From: Haliclystus octoradiatus
Lineage: Eukaryota > Cnidaria > Staurozoa > Stauromedusae > Haliclystidae
Direction: 5' to 3'
Assembly (NCBI GenBank): GCA_916610825.1
Contig: OU744452.1
Coordinates: 18,811,103 to 18,875,102, forward strand
Length of the DNA stretch: 64,000 nt
Shown: positions 1-13,100 of the stretch, piece after piece
How the letters are laid out: each line of letters begins with the position of its first letter
How positions within the stretch are numbered: position 1 is the first letter of the stretch
The notes under the pieces: generated by a model
What the model was told of the DNA's origin: nothing
What the model saw: only the letters and a program-made list of their open reading frames with translations
Databases searched by the model: none
Position numbers and translations under genes: made by a program

Positions 1-239
1 GAAACTTAATATTGCAATAGCTTAATGAAATCAGACTGCTACGTATGATATTAAATTGTATTTTTTTTTGCATAGTATGTTAACTTCTTAATTACAATTA
101 CTTTTGAATTTTCTTTTACTGTAGTTTAAATTCACCATTTCCGTTTTAACCTTTTACCCATGTCATTCATAAACTCTACAGCGTCTCTCAATAGACAAGC
201 AAATTTTGCTTACAAGGTGACGTCAACCATTGTATATTA

Positions 240-316
240 TATTTCATTAATCAATGTCTCTAGCCTGTATATATCCTTTTATCATGTGGTTGAAATAAAA
301 TTCTATTCTATTCTAT
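240..316 (+). mobile_element. LINE 3' end with (ATTCT)n tail
   Basis: The stretch ends in GAAATAAA followed by an ATTCT pentamer repeat. A pentamer tail of this kind is typical of the 3' ends of CR1/L2/Jockey-like retrotransposons. No coding part is visible, so the assignment rests on the tail alone. Confidence 0.3.
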
Positions 317-352
317 AAATGGGAACCCCTTATTCCTGGGCAAATAGGAATT

Positions 353-525
353 CTAATTCTAAAATATGACACCATAATCGAACGTAATCCTGCAATTTGA
401 TTGGTCGGTTCATGTGTTTGTGGAAATTCAAAGATAAACATTTTTCAAAAATTCTCGTCAAAATTTGTTTATAAAATTTTGTCAGATTCTCAAAGCTGAA
501 GAAGAATAGGCAATCGAGCAACCAT
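353..525 (+). repeat. Dispersed repeat, copy 1 (copy 2 at 60869-61025)
   Basis: About 170 bp matches 60869-61025 in the same orientation by eye (shared cores TTCGAACGTAA-like, TTTGTCAGATTCTCA and CTGAAGAAGAA). No inverted termini or reading frame are apparent. The class is unknown. Confidence 0.5.
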
Positions 526-1088
526 CTGGTGACCTTTTAATCATGCAATTTTTGTTAATAAAATTTCAGGGGGACAAACCTTTTATCTGTTTCAAATATG
601 TTTCTGTTTCGATGTCAAAAAGTGTTATTTATCAGTTTATTTATAAGAAAAACATTTTTATAATATCTAAACTTTAGAGTCCTAAAAACTTTAATATAGT
701 ATAGTCTTCAAAATTATGCTAACATCAATTGTTTCATGAATAACAGTAGGCTAGGCCTAAAGAAAAATTGTGTGGACATACAATATTTTATTTGAGTCAA
801 AACACGAAAACTTCATCATATTCAATAATTTTAGTTGAAGAACAGTGTGATACGATTTTGTGAAAATGTTGTAAATGAGGGCGGCAAAGACAGAGTTTTG
901 AGGATGTTATTGCTATCGGCCAAAGAAGCTGTTTTCAGATTTGGATTATTCAATGTTTGAAGATGTTAATTACAGTATAGTTGGATTATTTACGTAAAGG
1001 TAAGATAATATTATGACCAAGTTAGAACTCTTGAAAACGCAAAATGAGTTGGACTACCATAGTTTTCACTATACCTATTATCTTGCTA

Positions 1089-1268
1089 CAGTAAAAGCTG
1101 CTATAGCAGTCACCTCTATACAGCAACCACCTGTCAATAGTGGTCACTCTGTGCAAAATAGTAATTTTTATTCAATCAAACCACAACCACTGTATATAAA
1201 AGGCAACCTACCTATAATGGTCAATGTGTCTACCTCTCATAGCTGGCTGTTATATGCAGGTTACACCG
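1089..1268 (+). mobile_element. pogo/Tigger-like MITE in SIL1 intron 2
   Basis: A 180 bp element running from CAGTAAAAGCTG to CAGGTTACACCG, flanked by TA on both sides, with internal CACCTCTATA / CCACCTGTC motifs. It belongs to the commonest MITE family in the window. Its right end is about 43 bp from the SIL1 exon 2 donor, which is on the minus strand. Confidence 0.65.
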
Positions 1269-1312
1269 TAGTACCTAACCTGATCTGATTCTAGCCTCTA
1301 GCCTATACTAAC

Positions 1313-2528
1313 CTGGAGGTGGTACATCTGCGTCATCTGCTGTCATTTCTGAGATTGAATCATCATGGTTATGAAATTTATCTCTGAAGTCCTTCAACGC
1401 ATACTTAAGTTCATCTTTACTGATGTAAATTTTATCATCATCTAATTTATCTTCAGGTTCATAATGAACAATTTTGATTTCTTTGTCATCTTCTTCTACT
1501 TGATTGGGTTGTTTTATCTTTTCTTTCAAATTGGATGGTTTCTCTGGTTTGGGATCCAGAAGTTTTGCTTCACGAATGTGAGTTTGAAAGTTTAATCTGA
1601 CATGTAAACCTGGTGGAATAGCTTGTCCTTCTTTGATTTCTTGCCATTCTCGTGTTGGTATAAAACGTTCAACGTTGGGGTCAATATCACTGCTAAGATC
1701 AGTAACTGTTTCAACTTTTACTTGACGTTTATTATCATTTGATTCATCTACAACATCATCAAATTCTGACTTGATAAGAACAACGCTTGTCTCGTTTTCT
1801 GTGAATTAAGGAAATAAATGAAATTGTTAGACTATCTTAGCTTGAGACCAAAATTTATTGTGCGCGCCTAAGACTTCAGGCGTGTAGCACACATTTTTAT
1901 GTAGGCTAGGATTTCAACTAAATTTAATTAAATCTCAAATGGCTGGATATGCTCGAAAAATTATCTTGGGGGCGGCTCTGCCATACTAGACTGTAGACTA
2001 GGCATGGACGATATCACCCAATATCGTCCTTATATTTCAATGTTATACCTTTGGTCTTGACGTGCATCTACTTACAGGCCATTAGACCCTATCCTATCAT
2101 AAACTGAATTCCATCAATAGCAGAAAGAGCATAAGTTCATACCAATTTCGAAAAGCTTTGAAGATTATGTCGAATGAGCCTTGATGTGCCATCGGACATC
2201 GAATACCGAGAAGGCTAGGGCCCCTAGACTTTACCGCTCTGCTTTAGTACGTGTGGTTGACCGTTGCCATGTATATGTATTTGTTGATTGCGTCATTGTG
2301 AATTTTGTGATAGGCTTTCGGCTTTGCTTTAGCCTAGGCCTACTCTTTCATTATTATTAGTAGGCCTATTAGTAACTCGACTGAAATTCAGCAGATATCT
2401 AGTTCATAGAAGATGAAATATGTGAAAGATATACACTTACCAGCATCGCGAAATTCTTCTTGTATGCTGCGATCGAATGCAAACAAAATTACCAACAATA
2501 TTGTGACAGACCTATAGAACAACACCAT
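1313..2528 (-). CDS. SIL1: SIL1 nucleotide exchange factor (5' exons only)
   Basis: SIL1 is the ER-lumenal nucleotide exchange factor that releases ADP from the Hsp70 BiP. Exon 1 is 2441-2528: an ATG and a hydrophobic signal peptide, [18 protein letters not shown], closing on a GTAAGT donor. Exon 2 is 1313-1798, with phase-1 joins on both sides. It encodes the conserved SIL1 N-terminal block ([19 protein letters not shown], then HVRLNFQT and [10 protein letters not shown]), followed by an acidic, Lys-rich linker. The exon closes at CCACCTCCAG|GTTAGT; reading through would hit TAG at once. The Armadillo-repeat region that grips BiP must be encoded to the left, outside the window. The gene is divergent from PLPBP copy A, with a LINE remnant between them. 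The family call rests on the [13 protein letters not shown] block and the signal peptide. Confidence 0.85.
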
Positions 2529-2959
2529 TCTTAAATCTTTCCTCTTGGCGCAGGTACTTTAAAATTATCAAAGATTTTGGCTAGAATTATAGATCTCGAA
2601 TACAAAAAGTTGAAGTAACTGTCAATCTGCACCTTTAATATGTATTATAATCTTTTTACTACAAGAGTTCAAGACCAACACTTTACAAAAAGCTCTGACT
2701 TCGTCTTCTCAATACAGCGAGTTCGACAAATTTCTGCCATCTTTATACTGACGTCAACACGAGTCGAAATTCTATTGGTTAAATTTGTCAGGATTTGCTA
2801 AGCAACAATAGCAAGACAACAATGATTTCAGTGTTTACGTGTTCAAAAAAATCTGATGTATTTATTGCATCAGATCAGATCAAATCAAAACATATAGCAT
2901 AGTATGCAATGCAAACTACAAAGTAGCCATTAGAATTATTAGTCAAGGCATGATAATAA

Positions 2960-3690
2960 TTACTCATAGACAGTCAGAGGCACACTTAACTTTTCTATGT
3001 CCATCAACTTATACAAAACATACCTCAGACCACACCTTGAATACTGCAGCACCTTATTCACTGTATTGTCATTCACTAACCAACAGAAGCTGCAAAATTT
3101 ACAGATATCAGCTATAAGGCAGCTCAACTCCAGTGCCAGCACAAAAACAATTGATCAAAACATCAAAAACAACAAATTATTGGACAGCCTATTAGTTAGG
3201 CGAACAGCACGCATATTAATCATTGTTCATCAAGCTATAACAACATCAACACCAAAGCTAATCAGCAATCTATTTAAGACAGTCAAAAGCAAGTATTCTC
3301 TTCGAGGGCCATTTAGAATTCAGACACAAAAATATAAGACCGAAGAAAAAAGAAAATCATTTGTTGCAACCGGAACAAGGTTATGGCGATCCACGCCAGA
3401 TTCAATAAAAGAACTGAAAGGAAAAGGACTCAACAAATCAATCCTGGAAACCACTAGAGCGATGGAGAGTAAAGGCATCCTATGAACGATGTTACCAGTA
3501 AATCACAGAAAATAAATGTAATGTTAAAAATTGTTTATGTAAATCGTAGTTTTGTACTCTGTATAAGCCTATTTGTTGTAACTTGTAACACTAATTATTA
3601 TGTAATAACTGTATGATCTTTCGTTTCATTGTAAACGAGCATATTGCTCATTTTGAATACGAAACAAAATAAAAGTTACACACACGCTGT
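2960..3690 (+). mobile_element. 5'-truncated LINE: C-terminal RT fragment plus 3' UTR
   Basis: An open frame at 2997-3485 encodes about 160 residues resembling the region after the RT active site in Jockey/CR1-like LINEs (LYKTYLRPHLEYCSTLF, LQNLQISAIRQL, RLWRSTPDSIKELK). Neither the FADD box nor the endonuclease is present, so this is a 5'-truncated copy. After the stop comes about 200 bp of AT-rich 3' UTR ending near AAATAAAAGTTACACACACG. It is intergenic between SIL1 and PLPBP copy A. It is a dead copy but retains its 162-codon frame, so it is fairly young. Confidence 0.7.
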
Positions 3691-4129
3691 TTTTTTTATT
3701 ATTTCAATTGCTACTTCGCTACTGAGTATACTGACTTTACAATGAAAATTAATTAAAATTATTACGGTGCCCACTAAATACAATTTTAATTGTATCAGTT
3801 CAAGTTTAGGGATTTGAACTTCACTCCTACTCCTAATGTTAACTTTTCACTTATCTACATGAATCTCTCCCCCAAGAAAAAGGTTAAAAAGTAGGGAACG
3901 TGTAGGGGACGGGTTGGCCTCGTATAGTTGCCAAAAGGGGGGTAAATAGACATGAAAATGAGGATACTATCTCTTCAGCCTACAGCTATCAACTGGATTC
4001 GTGTTGATTTTACACAGTTTTTTTACTGGAATTTCACTGAACTGAATTGCATTCTTTAATTCATTTATCTTGGAGTTGAAATTTCTTGGTTGCTATCTCA
4101 GTCAATTTTGACTGAAAGTAAAATGGTAG
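3691..4129. other. Intergenic DNA upstream of PLPBP copy A
   Basis: About 440 bp of AT-rich sequence with no open frame or repeat that I can name. It should contain the promoter and 5' UTR of PLPBP copy A. No TATA box at a convincing spacing is visible. Confidence 0.3.
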
Positions 4130-7100
4130 ATGGCATATGCTAGAGCAATTTCAGCTCGTATGGCGTTAAATGCTTCCCATATTGAGTCGTCTTTGGCGTC
4201 TGTGATCTCCAATATCCAGAAAGCTTCTACTAAAGTTGTTAAGGTCAGGTGAGATCTCAATTCAGAACTGCAATCATTCATAAATATTTGGATAATGAAC
4301 GTGACACTGTATTGTTACCCTTAGGTTATGTTGTGTGTGTATGTGATGTTTTCTGCAAAAAAATAGTGGGGGACGGCTCACAATTCTTAAAAATGGCCCT
4401 CCTTTCTAGGGAACAGACATGAGAATTTTCAGACTTTTAGCGGATTTCAGACTATTTTGGGCCTTGTGAAACTCTAGTTATTGCTTTTCCCCATTCAATT
4501 TCATTGAGATTTATCAAGATATTGTAGATTTCAGACTCTTTTTGAAATTTCAATTCTCATGTCTGAGGGGAGCAGGAAAATGCCCTTCGCAAAAATTATC
4601 AAAATTATAGGCCTAATCTTTTAAAAGCTCTGTAGTGCATTTCAAGAAACCAATTCAGTATAATCTATTTGTTCATTTAATAATTTACTTTTTAGAGATA
4701 AGTTAACTCGAAAGTTATATTTATTAAAATTTAGTATCTTATTAAACAACGCGGACACTGCCAGATGGTCAGATAAAAACACTTGCTGATTGATATATAT
4801 CACTGCAAGAACATATGAAACTTCACTTCAAATGAAAGAAGTGAGGGAACGCCGCTCCCCCGGAGAAAGTAGTGGGGAACGGCGTTCCCCTTCGTTCTCC
4901 CATCAAAACATCACTGGCCACACTTGCCGAAGTCTGAACCAATAATGGCGTACCAGTTGATGTTTGTTTGACCTTTACCGCTTCCTCAGAAAAGAGCTGT
5001 GACATTCTGTTCTGAGAATCCGCAATTGGAAGACTTTTTGACTCTTAAATTTAACTTTTTAACATACGCGTATCTATAAAACTTCTAAACTATATCATTT
5101 GCAAACACAATGTTCAAGATTATATTATCTTAAATATAATTTATTTTTCATATTTAAGGTGATCAAAAAGAATATATAGCCTCGCTCGTCAAATAGAGAT
5201 TTAAACACTCGGAAAATATATCCCATATCTTAGCTCGCCTATAAATTGTTCTATTTATTATATAAAAAATTACTTGGGAGCATGTAGAAGTTCGACAAAC
5301 AACTTTATTAAGAATTTAAAACACAATGAAGCTTTAACACAAGAGCTATATTTAAAGTGTATATCCTGGATATTGGGAGATTGCTTCTTTAGATAGAGAA
5401 AAATTTTCTATTCGTACATGGTCTTCTTGTGTTTTTACTTTGCGTGATCATTTCTCCTTCAAAATTGCAGTCAAAGTGACGATTTTGGTTAATTTTGTGT
5501 CTCACTCTTTTTCCTCAAACAGGAACCCGTTTATTTTCAACAAGAGAGTTTACACCGGAAAAAACACTAAACTTTTTACTTATTTGTCTCTAAATAAAAA
5601 AAGGACGTGGATAGAGTCCCGGTAACCGGGTCTTTGGTTGAAAAAAGCAAGAGTCCCGGCAGTCAAATACGCATGCGCAGAGAGTGTTTCTGTCTTGAAA
5701 ATATGTAACTAAAACATTCAATCTTCTTAAACTTTAAAGTTACATCATTTTATAAGTTTTAGAAGATATCAAATTAAATTGATTATGACATTGTGGCAAA
5801 TAGGATATCTTGTGAAAATGATTCAACATTTGTCGCAGTATAGTATATGCTTGATTTAGCAGAAATGGGAAATTATTTAAACCGACGTAGCGTTTATAAC
5901 GAACGATGGCCGACGGAACATTCAAGACATTCAACAAGTTAAAAATCAAATCTCACATTTTTAGACTGAAATTCTTATACTATATATTGCCTAAACACCA
6001 TTGATCCACCATTTGTAATTGTTTTCTTTCAATAACATCAACAACATCATAGTTTTACGACCATGATAGCGGCGAGACTAGCCCTATACCAAAGCAGGCA
6101 GCGCTGTTGTTTTCATTTTGTTCCTCAAATAAAAATGTAGAGTACGTCAAAGAAAACAACTAAAGTAGTGCTTCTTCATATTTATCGAACACATATATAT
6201 GTATAGCCTATCAGTAGGCTATATTATTATTACAAATTGATCAATGTCATTTAATTTTCACGAAAGAATTTTCAATCCCATTACATCGAGAAGCCGTGAC
6301 AGAAATGAAAATATGATATTGATGTTTCACGCTTTGACGCTTGGCGTTGTGCGTGTGTGCATTTGACTGCCGGGACTTTTGTTTTTTTCAACCAAAGACC
6401 CGGTTACCGGGACTATATCCACTTCGATAAAAAAACCCTAAACCAAATGACAATCTGCTTTCGGAATGAAATTTTCAACGTTCAGCTAATGATTTAGAGC
6501 TAATATATTTGATCAATATTCAAGATCCAGGTAAAGAGATATAAGCCTCTAAAGCCAAAAGTTTTTAGTTTTGGATTTTTCTCACTCAAGTGCTCACACG
6601 ATTAACACCTCTTTGCGACTTCGTCTAAGCATAGTCGGCATAGTTGATGCGTATTAAAAATAGTCACACACCTTCAATAACCAGCAGCGATAACCTGCTT
6701 AGACGAAGTCGTAAAGAGATGCTAATCGCTAATCCCGGGAGTTTTCTTGGTAATGTAAATGCAAGACGCAGATGTGATTGGTTGAAAAGTGTTAGTTTTC
6801 GTGTGAAAATATCATATTTTTACATGTGAAATATCAACTTTATCGAATACTGCTTTTATGCTATCACTAACCACAAAGCAACAAGCAGGATTTAAGCCAT
6901 ATTCTACTGCAATTTTGTGCTGGTGGATGATACGTTGAAGCAAATTTTTAATATAGCATCTGAACAATCATGGAAATTATGCCATTTTCTTGTAAAATAT
7001 GAACAAAAAATGAAATGCGCAACTGGAATTTCAGCTGAAAAAATAATTACGCGGCCAAGATCTTGCCCGCAAACTCCTCAACTCACCTCTGACTGCTACG

Positions 7101-10100
7101 GTCCTTTAAATGCGGGTAATACATTGAAGTAATGTCTCATTTGTACTTCATTCTTCAGTAGGCCTAGAGGTATTCCAAGGACTATCAATTACTAATGCAT
7201 TGTTTACAGTGTTGCTTGCCTGTTGGGTAGTCAGGGACCAACAAAAGTAGGAATTCTAGCATCCTAGAATCCAGAAGGTTAAAGGAAATTCAGAAGAAAA
7301 TTAATGTTTTTAATCATTCATTGGTCAAATCTCAACTACAAATTTGAGAAAATGTTGAAATGCCTCTAAAATTCTAGAAGGCTGAACATTTTGTCGGACA
7401 CTGAGCAGGAAACCTGTGCGGCCAGCTATGGAAGGACGAGGTAGACAAATTGAACACTATATATCAGGTAGCCTTTATATAGTCTTTATTTCCATCATTG
7501 TGAATGTTAGACCTACATACATGTATGACTGAAATACACCTCTTAAGCAAATGCGCTTGTCTATTTGAGGGACGTGTTATTACGAAATAACAAGGAGATG
7601 AAATTACAATTGAAATAGTGAAGGTGTGTACACCGCTGAGGTACCAATGCACTCAAACAAATACAGGGTTGATACAATATAGAATCTTATTTCAGACATA
7701 CCAAGAGTGGCCACTATAGACAGGTGGCCACTGTATAGAGGTGACCTCTATAACAGATTTCTCTCTACATGTTTACATTGATCAACATATTAATACCTCA
7801 TAATGTATAACCTCAAACCTCATCAATTCCAGGATGGTGGATTGAACTGCAAGAAATTACCAACCTTAGTGGCAGTAACCAAAACAAAGCCATCTACTGC
7901 TGTTCAACAGGCATATGATTGTGGGCAACGGCATTTTGGTGAAAATTATGTAAGCGGAAATTATTAATGGTGCTGACATCAGAATAAATGATAATTGATG
8001 TGTTCAATGTAATTATAGGCCTATAGTATTTTGTACAAAGCTTAATAACAACTATATTTATAGCATTTTAATACCGTAGCAGATGTATATAATGTCAGCC
8101 AGCTTTTAAATGGGGAAAAATTAGCTGTTATATACAGGTGGCCTTTCTACACAGGGATGATTTAATCAAAGTACAAATTTGGGCATGACTAAGATGAGCA
8201 ATGTTGATGTTGTTGTGTTTTTATAGAGGTGACCTCTAAAGCAGGCTAGACCATAGAGTATAGATCAACCCTTAAACAGACTAGTCAGCAGACATAGGCC
8301 GAACTAAACTATAGGTAATTAAAATTGGAAAAACCTTTTTATCTTTTAATTTAAACCCTCTTATTACAACCACAAAAATGCTGAATCATGTAGGCCTAAT
8401 AAGATTTTAGAAGCTGATCTTGTATTTTAGAAAATTCAAAGCGAAACAACCATATTTACCAGCACCGTCTTTTTCGAATAAACCATAATGACTGGCAAGC
8501 TGGTAGCAGACCTTTGCCTCACACATGCCCCTGTACTCCAATTTACCAATGACTGTTTTGGATAGGAAACATGTAACTTTTTAGTGGATAAAGTGATGCA
8601 CTCATTACAAAAAATCATAATGACCAATCACAGCTTAGCATGTGCTACCTAAGATGGTGATTGGTCTATTTTCTATCTCGTAAAATAATTTGTGACGTCT
8701 TTGTGAATTGAAAAAGCGTTAAAAATGATTCACATATTGTGGAGCACATTGTTTCACATGTAGATTACAGCCGTTTTTCTCAAGTGGTCTTTTGTGTTCT
8801 GTTTATAAAATAGATGACGTTACTAGCATATCATTCCATTCGCTGAATTTTTTCAGGGCCCATATGTAGAGTAGCGGAATAGTGGGCCATGCGGAGCCAG
8901 GTTAATCTGGTAGTTTATCTGGTTTCACAGCACCCTACTATTTAGGTTTCTTTGAAGCTGAGGGCCCGTAGGCCCGAATTCAATCCAGAACTGTAGATAG
9001 AGCTCTATTTCAAAAGTTGAAGCAGTTAGCATTGTCTAGAGTAATTACATCGTTGACTCCCCTCAATTATGTTTCATGTGGCAAGGTGTTAGAAGGTGAT
9101 CATTATGTGGTTCATGTTTAGCCTACTCCTGGAGTTTTATTCTTTTATTCTGTCATCGATAATTTTTCATAATCAGCATCTTTTCTTCCTAGTTACCAGA
9201 GATTCTTAGCTATTCTACGCAAGCCTAATTTGTAATAAGTTCATGTCAACAATGAACATTGTGTTATAAACAATAAACATACACGTGATCCTAAGTGCGT
9301 AGCGCCTGCCTATCATTTTTGCTCCTTTAACATTTTGCAGTAATTTTTGTTCTGACATAACAAAGTTCAGGGGCATTGTAATTGACCATACATCTCCTAT
9401 TCTGTTGTCTAGGTACAAGAATTAGTTGACAAAGCCACGCAGTTCAAAGTGAGTACTATTTGTCCAATATAATTGATGATTTGTTGTAGATTTATGTTAC
9501 ATGATTAAATTGATTAGTTAGGTAGAGTATACATTAGTATTGAGCATAGAGTAGATTAGCCTGCGAACCAGCCCCGATGTTTGTTTTGAAAACCATAGGG
9601 TCTGTGAACTAATGTGTGATTCTCAGCCCATCGAAAATAGCACCTATTTAAATATGTTAAGTTATTGAAATCCCATTTCACACACTGTCACAAAACATCT
9701 ATTGTCATAAAATCACAACTCTTCGTCAAACACGTCATGGTTATCAGCCGCGACAATGATCTTAATGATAATACAACGTAATTCATCAATTATATCCCAA
9801 TTCCATGGAAACTTGTTGGGCTGGAAATCACACATTAGTTCACAGACCCTACGGTTTCAGGAAAAACCTCAGGGCTGGTACACAGGCTAATCTGAGTGAA
9901 TATGATAGGAGTAGCTAAAATTGCACAGCAACCGAACTTTAGATCTGATTAACAGGGCTTGGTTCAAATCTCTCGAATTTCAAGCAACTCAGCCTTGACT
10001 TTTATGAACCTTCCTGAACAGTTCCTGAATATGTCATGAAAATTTTTTCCATTCAACAAGCATGATCTGCTAATGAACACCTGAACTGTTTTTCGCGGTT

Positions 10101-13100
10101 CTGTCTGATACTTTAAAAAGGTGTCGTTTAGGAAGTTGATATAATGATATGATGTGTATTTCAAAGACTAACAGAGAGCATGTCTGAGTGACTATCCTAT
10201 AGTTTCAAATCTGACAGTGTTACTACTTGGTCTAAGATTCCTATGTGGTCGGCATTAAGTATACATAACCTTGATTACTGTCTGCATATTTACATAAGTT
10301 TAATAATATCACAACAAGAAGATAAGACTTTTCATTTGAGTTTTGTCGACAAAATTTTATTATACTAAATTTTTTATTTAGAAAGAAGGAATCAATGATA
10401 TCAAGTGGCATTTCATTGGTCACCTGCAAAGAAATAAAGCAAATTTGATATGCAGTAAGTTGAAATGAAAAATACATTTTAATTGATGATCAATATGCCT
10501 AGCCTACACGATATTTACAACCATTACAACCTTTATTTTCTATTTCCTTTTCAAAATTGTTTATTACTTTAAATGTGTGATGTAACCAACCACTTTTAAC
10601 AGAACTATTGATGGAATGTGAGGTCCGCCTTGAGATCATTGTCCAGTTTTGCGAACTTGAGATCAATAACTGTTTTGTCGATGATTGAAACAAACAATGG
10701 TGCCATGAATTCTGAATTTTAGTGTAAAGTATTACTATATTGTTAACTATGAATGAGGTATTATTAACTTAGAATTAGTAACGTTATTATTTTACTTTTT
10801 GTTCGTACCCTTTTATTCTGCTTTTATATGAGCAATTACAATCACTGTCCTTGGCATATAAATTTTATCTGGAAGCTTAGAAAATGATCATTAAGTCACA
10901 ACAATTAAAAACTTGACCTTTGCAAACAGTTTGATCAATTTCTGTATGATGATATATGACCAATGCACTTGTAAATAAACTGAATTGAACTTTTATTTTG
11001 TTTAACAGTTTTAAAATTCCATAAGGAAACTGCAGAAATACTGTTTTTTCAATGTTTTTTCGGATTCCTATTATTACTGCACCTGTGGCTTATGTGTCAA
11101 TGGCTAATACACAGGACTTGTGTTAACGTTTGTTAGGTTGCAGGACACTAGAGTTAAACTTCTGATCGGATCTCTTGAAATTTGATCTTTGGCTGTGCAG
11201 GGTCCGACAAAAGGTTCTGCCTTCTGGAATCCTAGAGACGTTTCAATATTTCTTCTAAAGTTTTTTGTTGATGTTTGACCTATAAATCATTGAAAATCTC
11301 AATTTTCTTCTGAATTTGCTTTAACCTTCCGGAATCTAGGATTCCAGGATTCATACTTTTGTCGGACTCTGTGACTGTGTCTTCTACTACAGTGAAACCT
11401 GTATATAACGGCCAGCTACGGGAGGTAGATAAATTGACCACTATAGACAGGTGGCCGCTGGATAGGGGTGACCGTTCGTTATAACAGGTTTGACTTTATT
11501 CCTTTAAAAGGCATAGGCTCATCACTTCATATGATTCAAACGGTTGATAACACCAAATTAGCTGATGCCTTAAATAAAGCTTGGGCTAAAGGAGACCATC
11601 AAAATCCTTTAAAGATCTTAGTACAAATAAACACAAGTCAAGAGGAATGTAAGTACTGTGAAATCTATTTATAGTATCCATTATATATAAGATGACCACT
11701 ATAGACACATGACATATCTATAGGCTACAGCTACAGGGCAATTATATCATTATTTTTGTATACTTTTCAAACATATCAAAATCGTCATTGTAAAAAGTGA
11801 GACTTAGGCAAGTCAACGCGTATGCTTAGATTGGCTTTAAGTTATTCAACTCGGGTAGACGCACACCAAATCTTAAACACAAACAATTTTAAGTCGGCGT
11901 GGTGAGTAACTCATCCTCCTTCCTTATAAACAGGGTAATTTAGTCTATATTTACATTAATGGTTATTAAAATGTAGGGCATCGCAGTGAGTCCCGGGAAA
12001 CCGGGATTCGGACCAAAAGTAGAGTCCCGGGAAAGCATTTCGGGAAAATTTTCCCCAAAATTTACATAAATTTTTTCAACTTTCTATGTTTATGAAATCA
12101 TTATTTTCGATTTGTTTATGTTTCATTGATGTTGATAGTATTTTATAACACTGATTGCTGCTTTAAATAATAATCCAATGAGTTGTAAAGAATTGATCAA
12201 AATTGAATTGAAAATCTAATCTGACAGACAAACTCCGCATTCTCTAAAGACCATGTGGTTTTCTTAAAGTTGAATAACACAGGAATATATTGTAAATTAG
12301 CCGAACTGAAACCACTTTTACTCAAAATAATAAATAATGAAACATATTTAAACAATCATCAGTGTATAATCATATCATTAGATGGTTGAAGTTTTCTCAC
12401 TTTCTTCATGTCTTTTCCACTCGACATAAATTCAAAATTTCATTCGACAAAGCGTGAAATTTGATTGCTTGCTATGGGAGCACATCCGCTATTGTTTTCA
12501 AACAATAGAAATCGAATGGTGTTAATCAAATAGAACGATGTTGTTTACAATTTAAAGGAGCCTGATATAGGGCCTATATATAACAAATTAGGCCTGCGTA
12601 TAACAATAGTTTCAAAGCAAGACGGTTGAATTACGCTAAGCATAAATTCAACTTGTGCTCGCAGCGGTCGCCGGTCAATCTTGCTCCTTTAAGTCGCTTA
12701 CGTTTTTCCATTTTTTCCATCGCATTTTATCTATTTTTAAAACTTTTTTAACATCAATACAATTAGAGTATCACAAATGGATTGAATTTAGAAATAATAT
12801 ATTCGCAAAAAAGACTTTCAGAAACAATTTTTAATAAAATAAAATGTGTCCAGAAAAAAAAAATTTTATAAAAAAAATTTCGGAAAATATACTTTTTTTT
12901 TGGAAAATTCCGGGACTCAAACGGGTCCCGGGTATCGAGTCCGGGAACCCGGTTAGTCATTTCCCGCCATTGCGATGCCCTATTAAAATTAACTGTATGT
13001 AGTGATGTCCTGTCACAAATTGTCATTGTATGTTTTATTCGTACCAGCTAAAAGTGGATGTTTGCCGTCAGAATGTTCTAGTGTTGTTGGTCATATCCTT

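Noticed and set aside
6917..7132. 71-codon plus-strand frame considered as exon 1 of PLPBP-A
   Set aside because: It has no similarity to copy B exon 1. The frame at 4130-4243 matches in sequence, length and phase.
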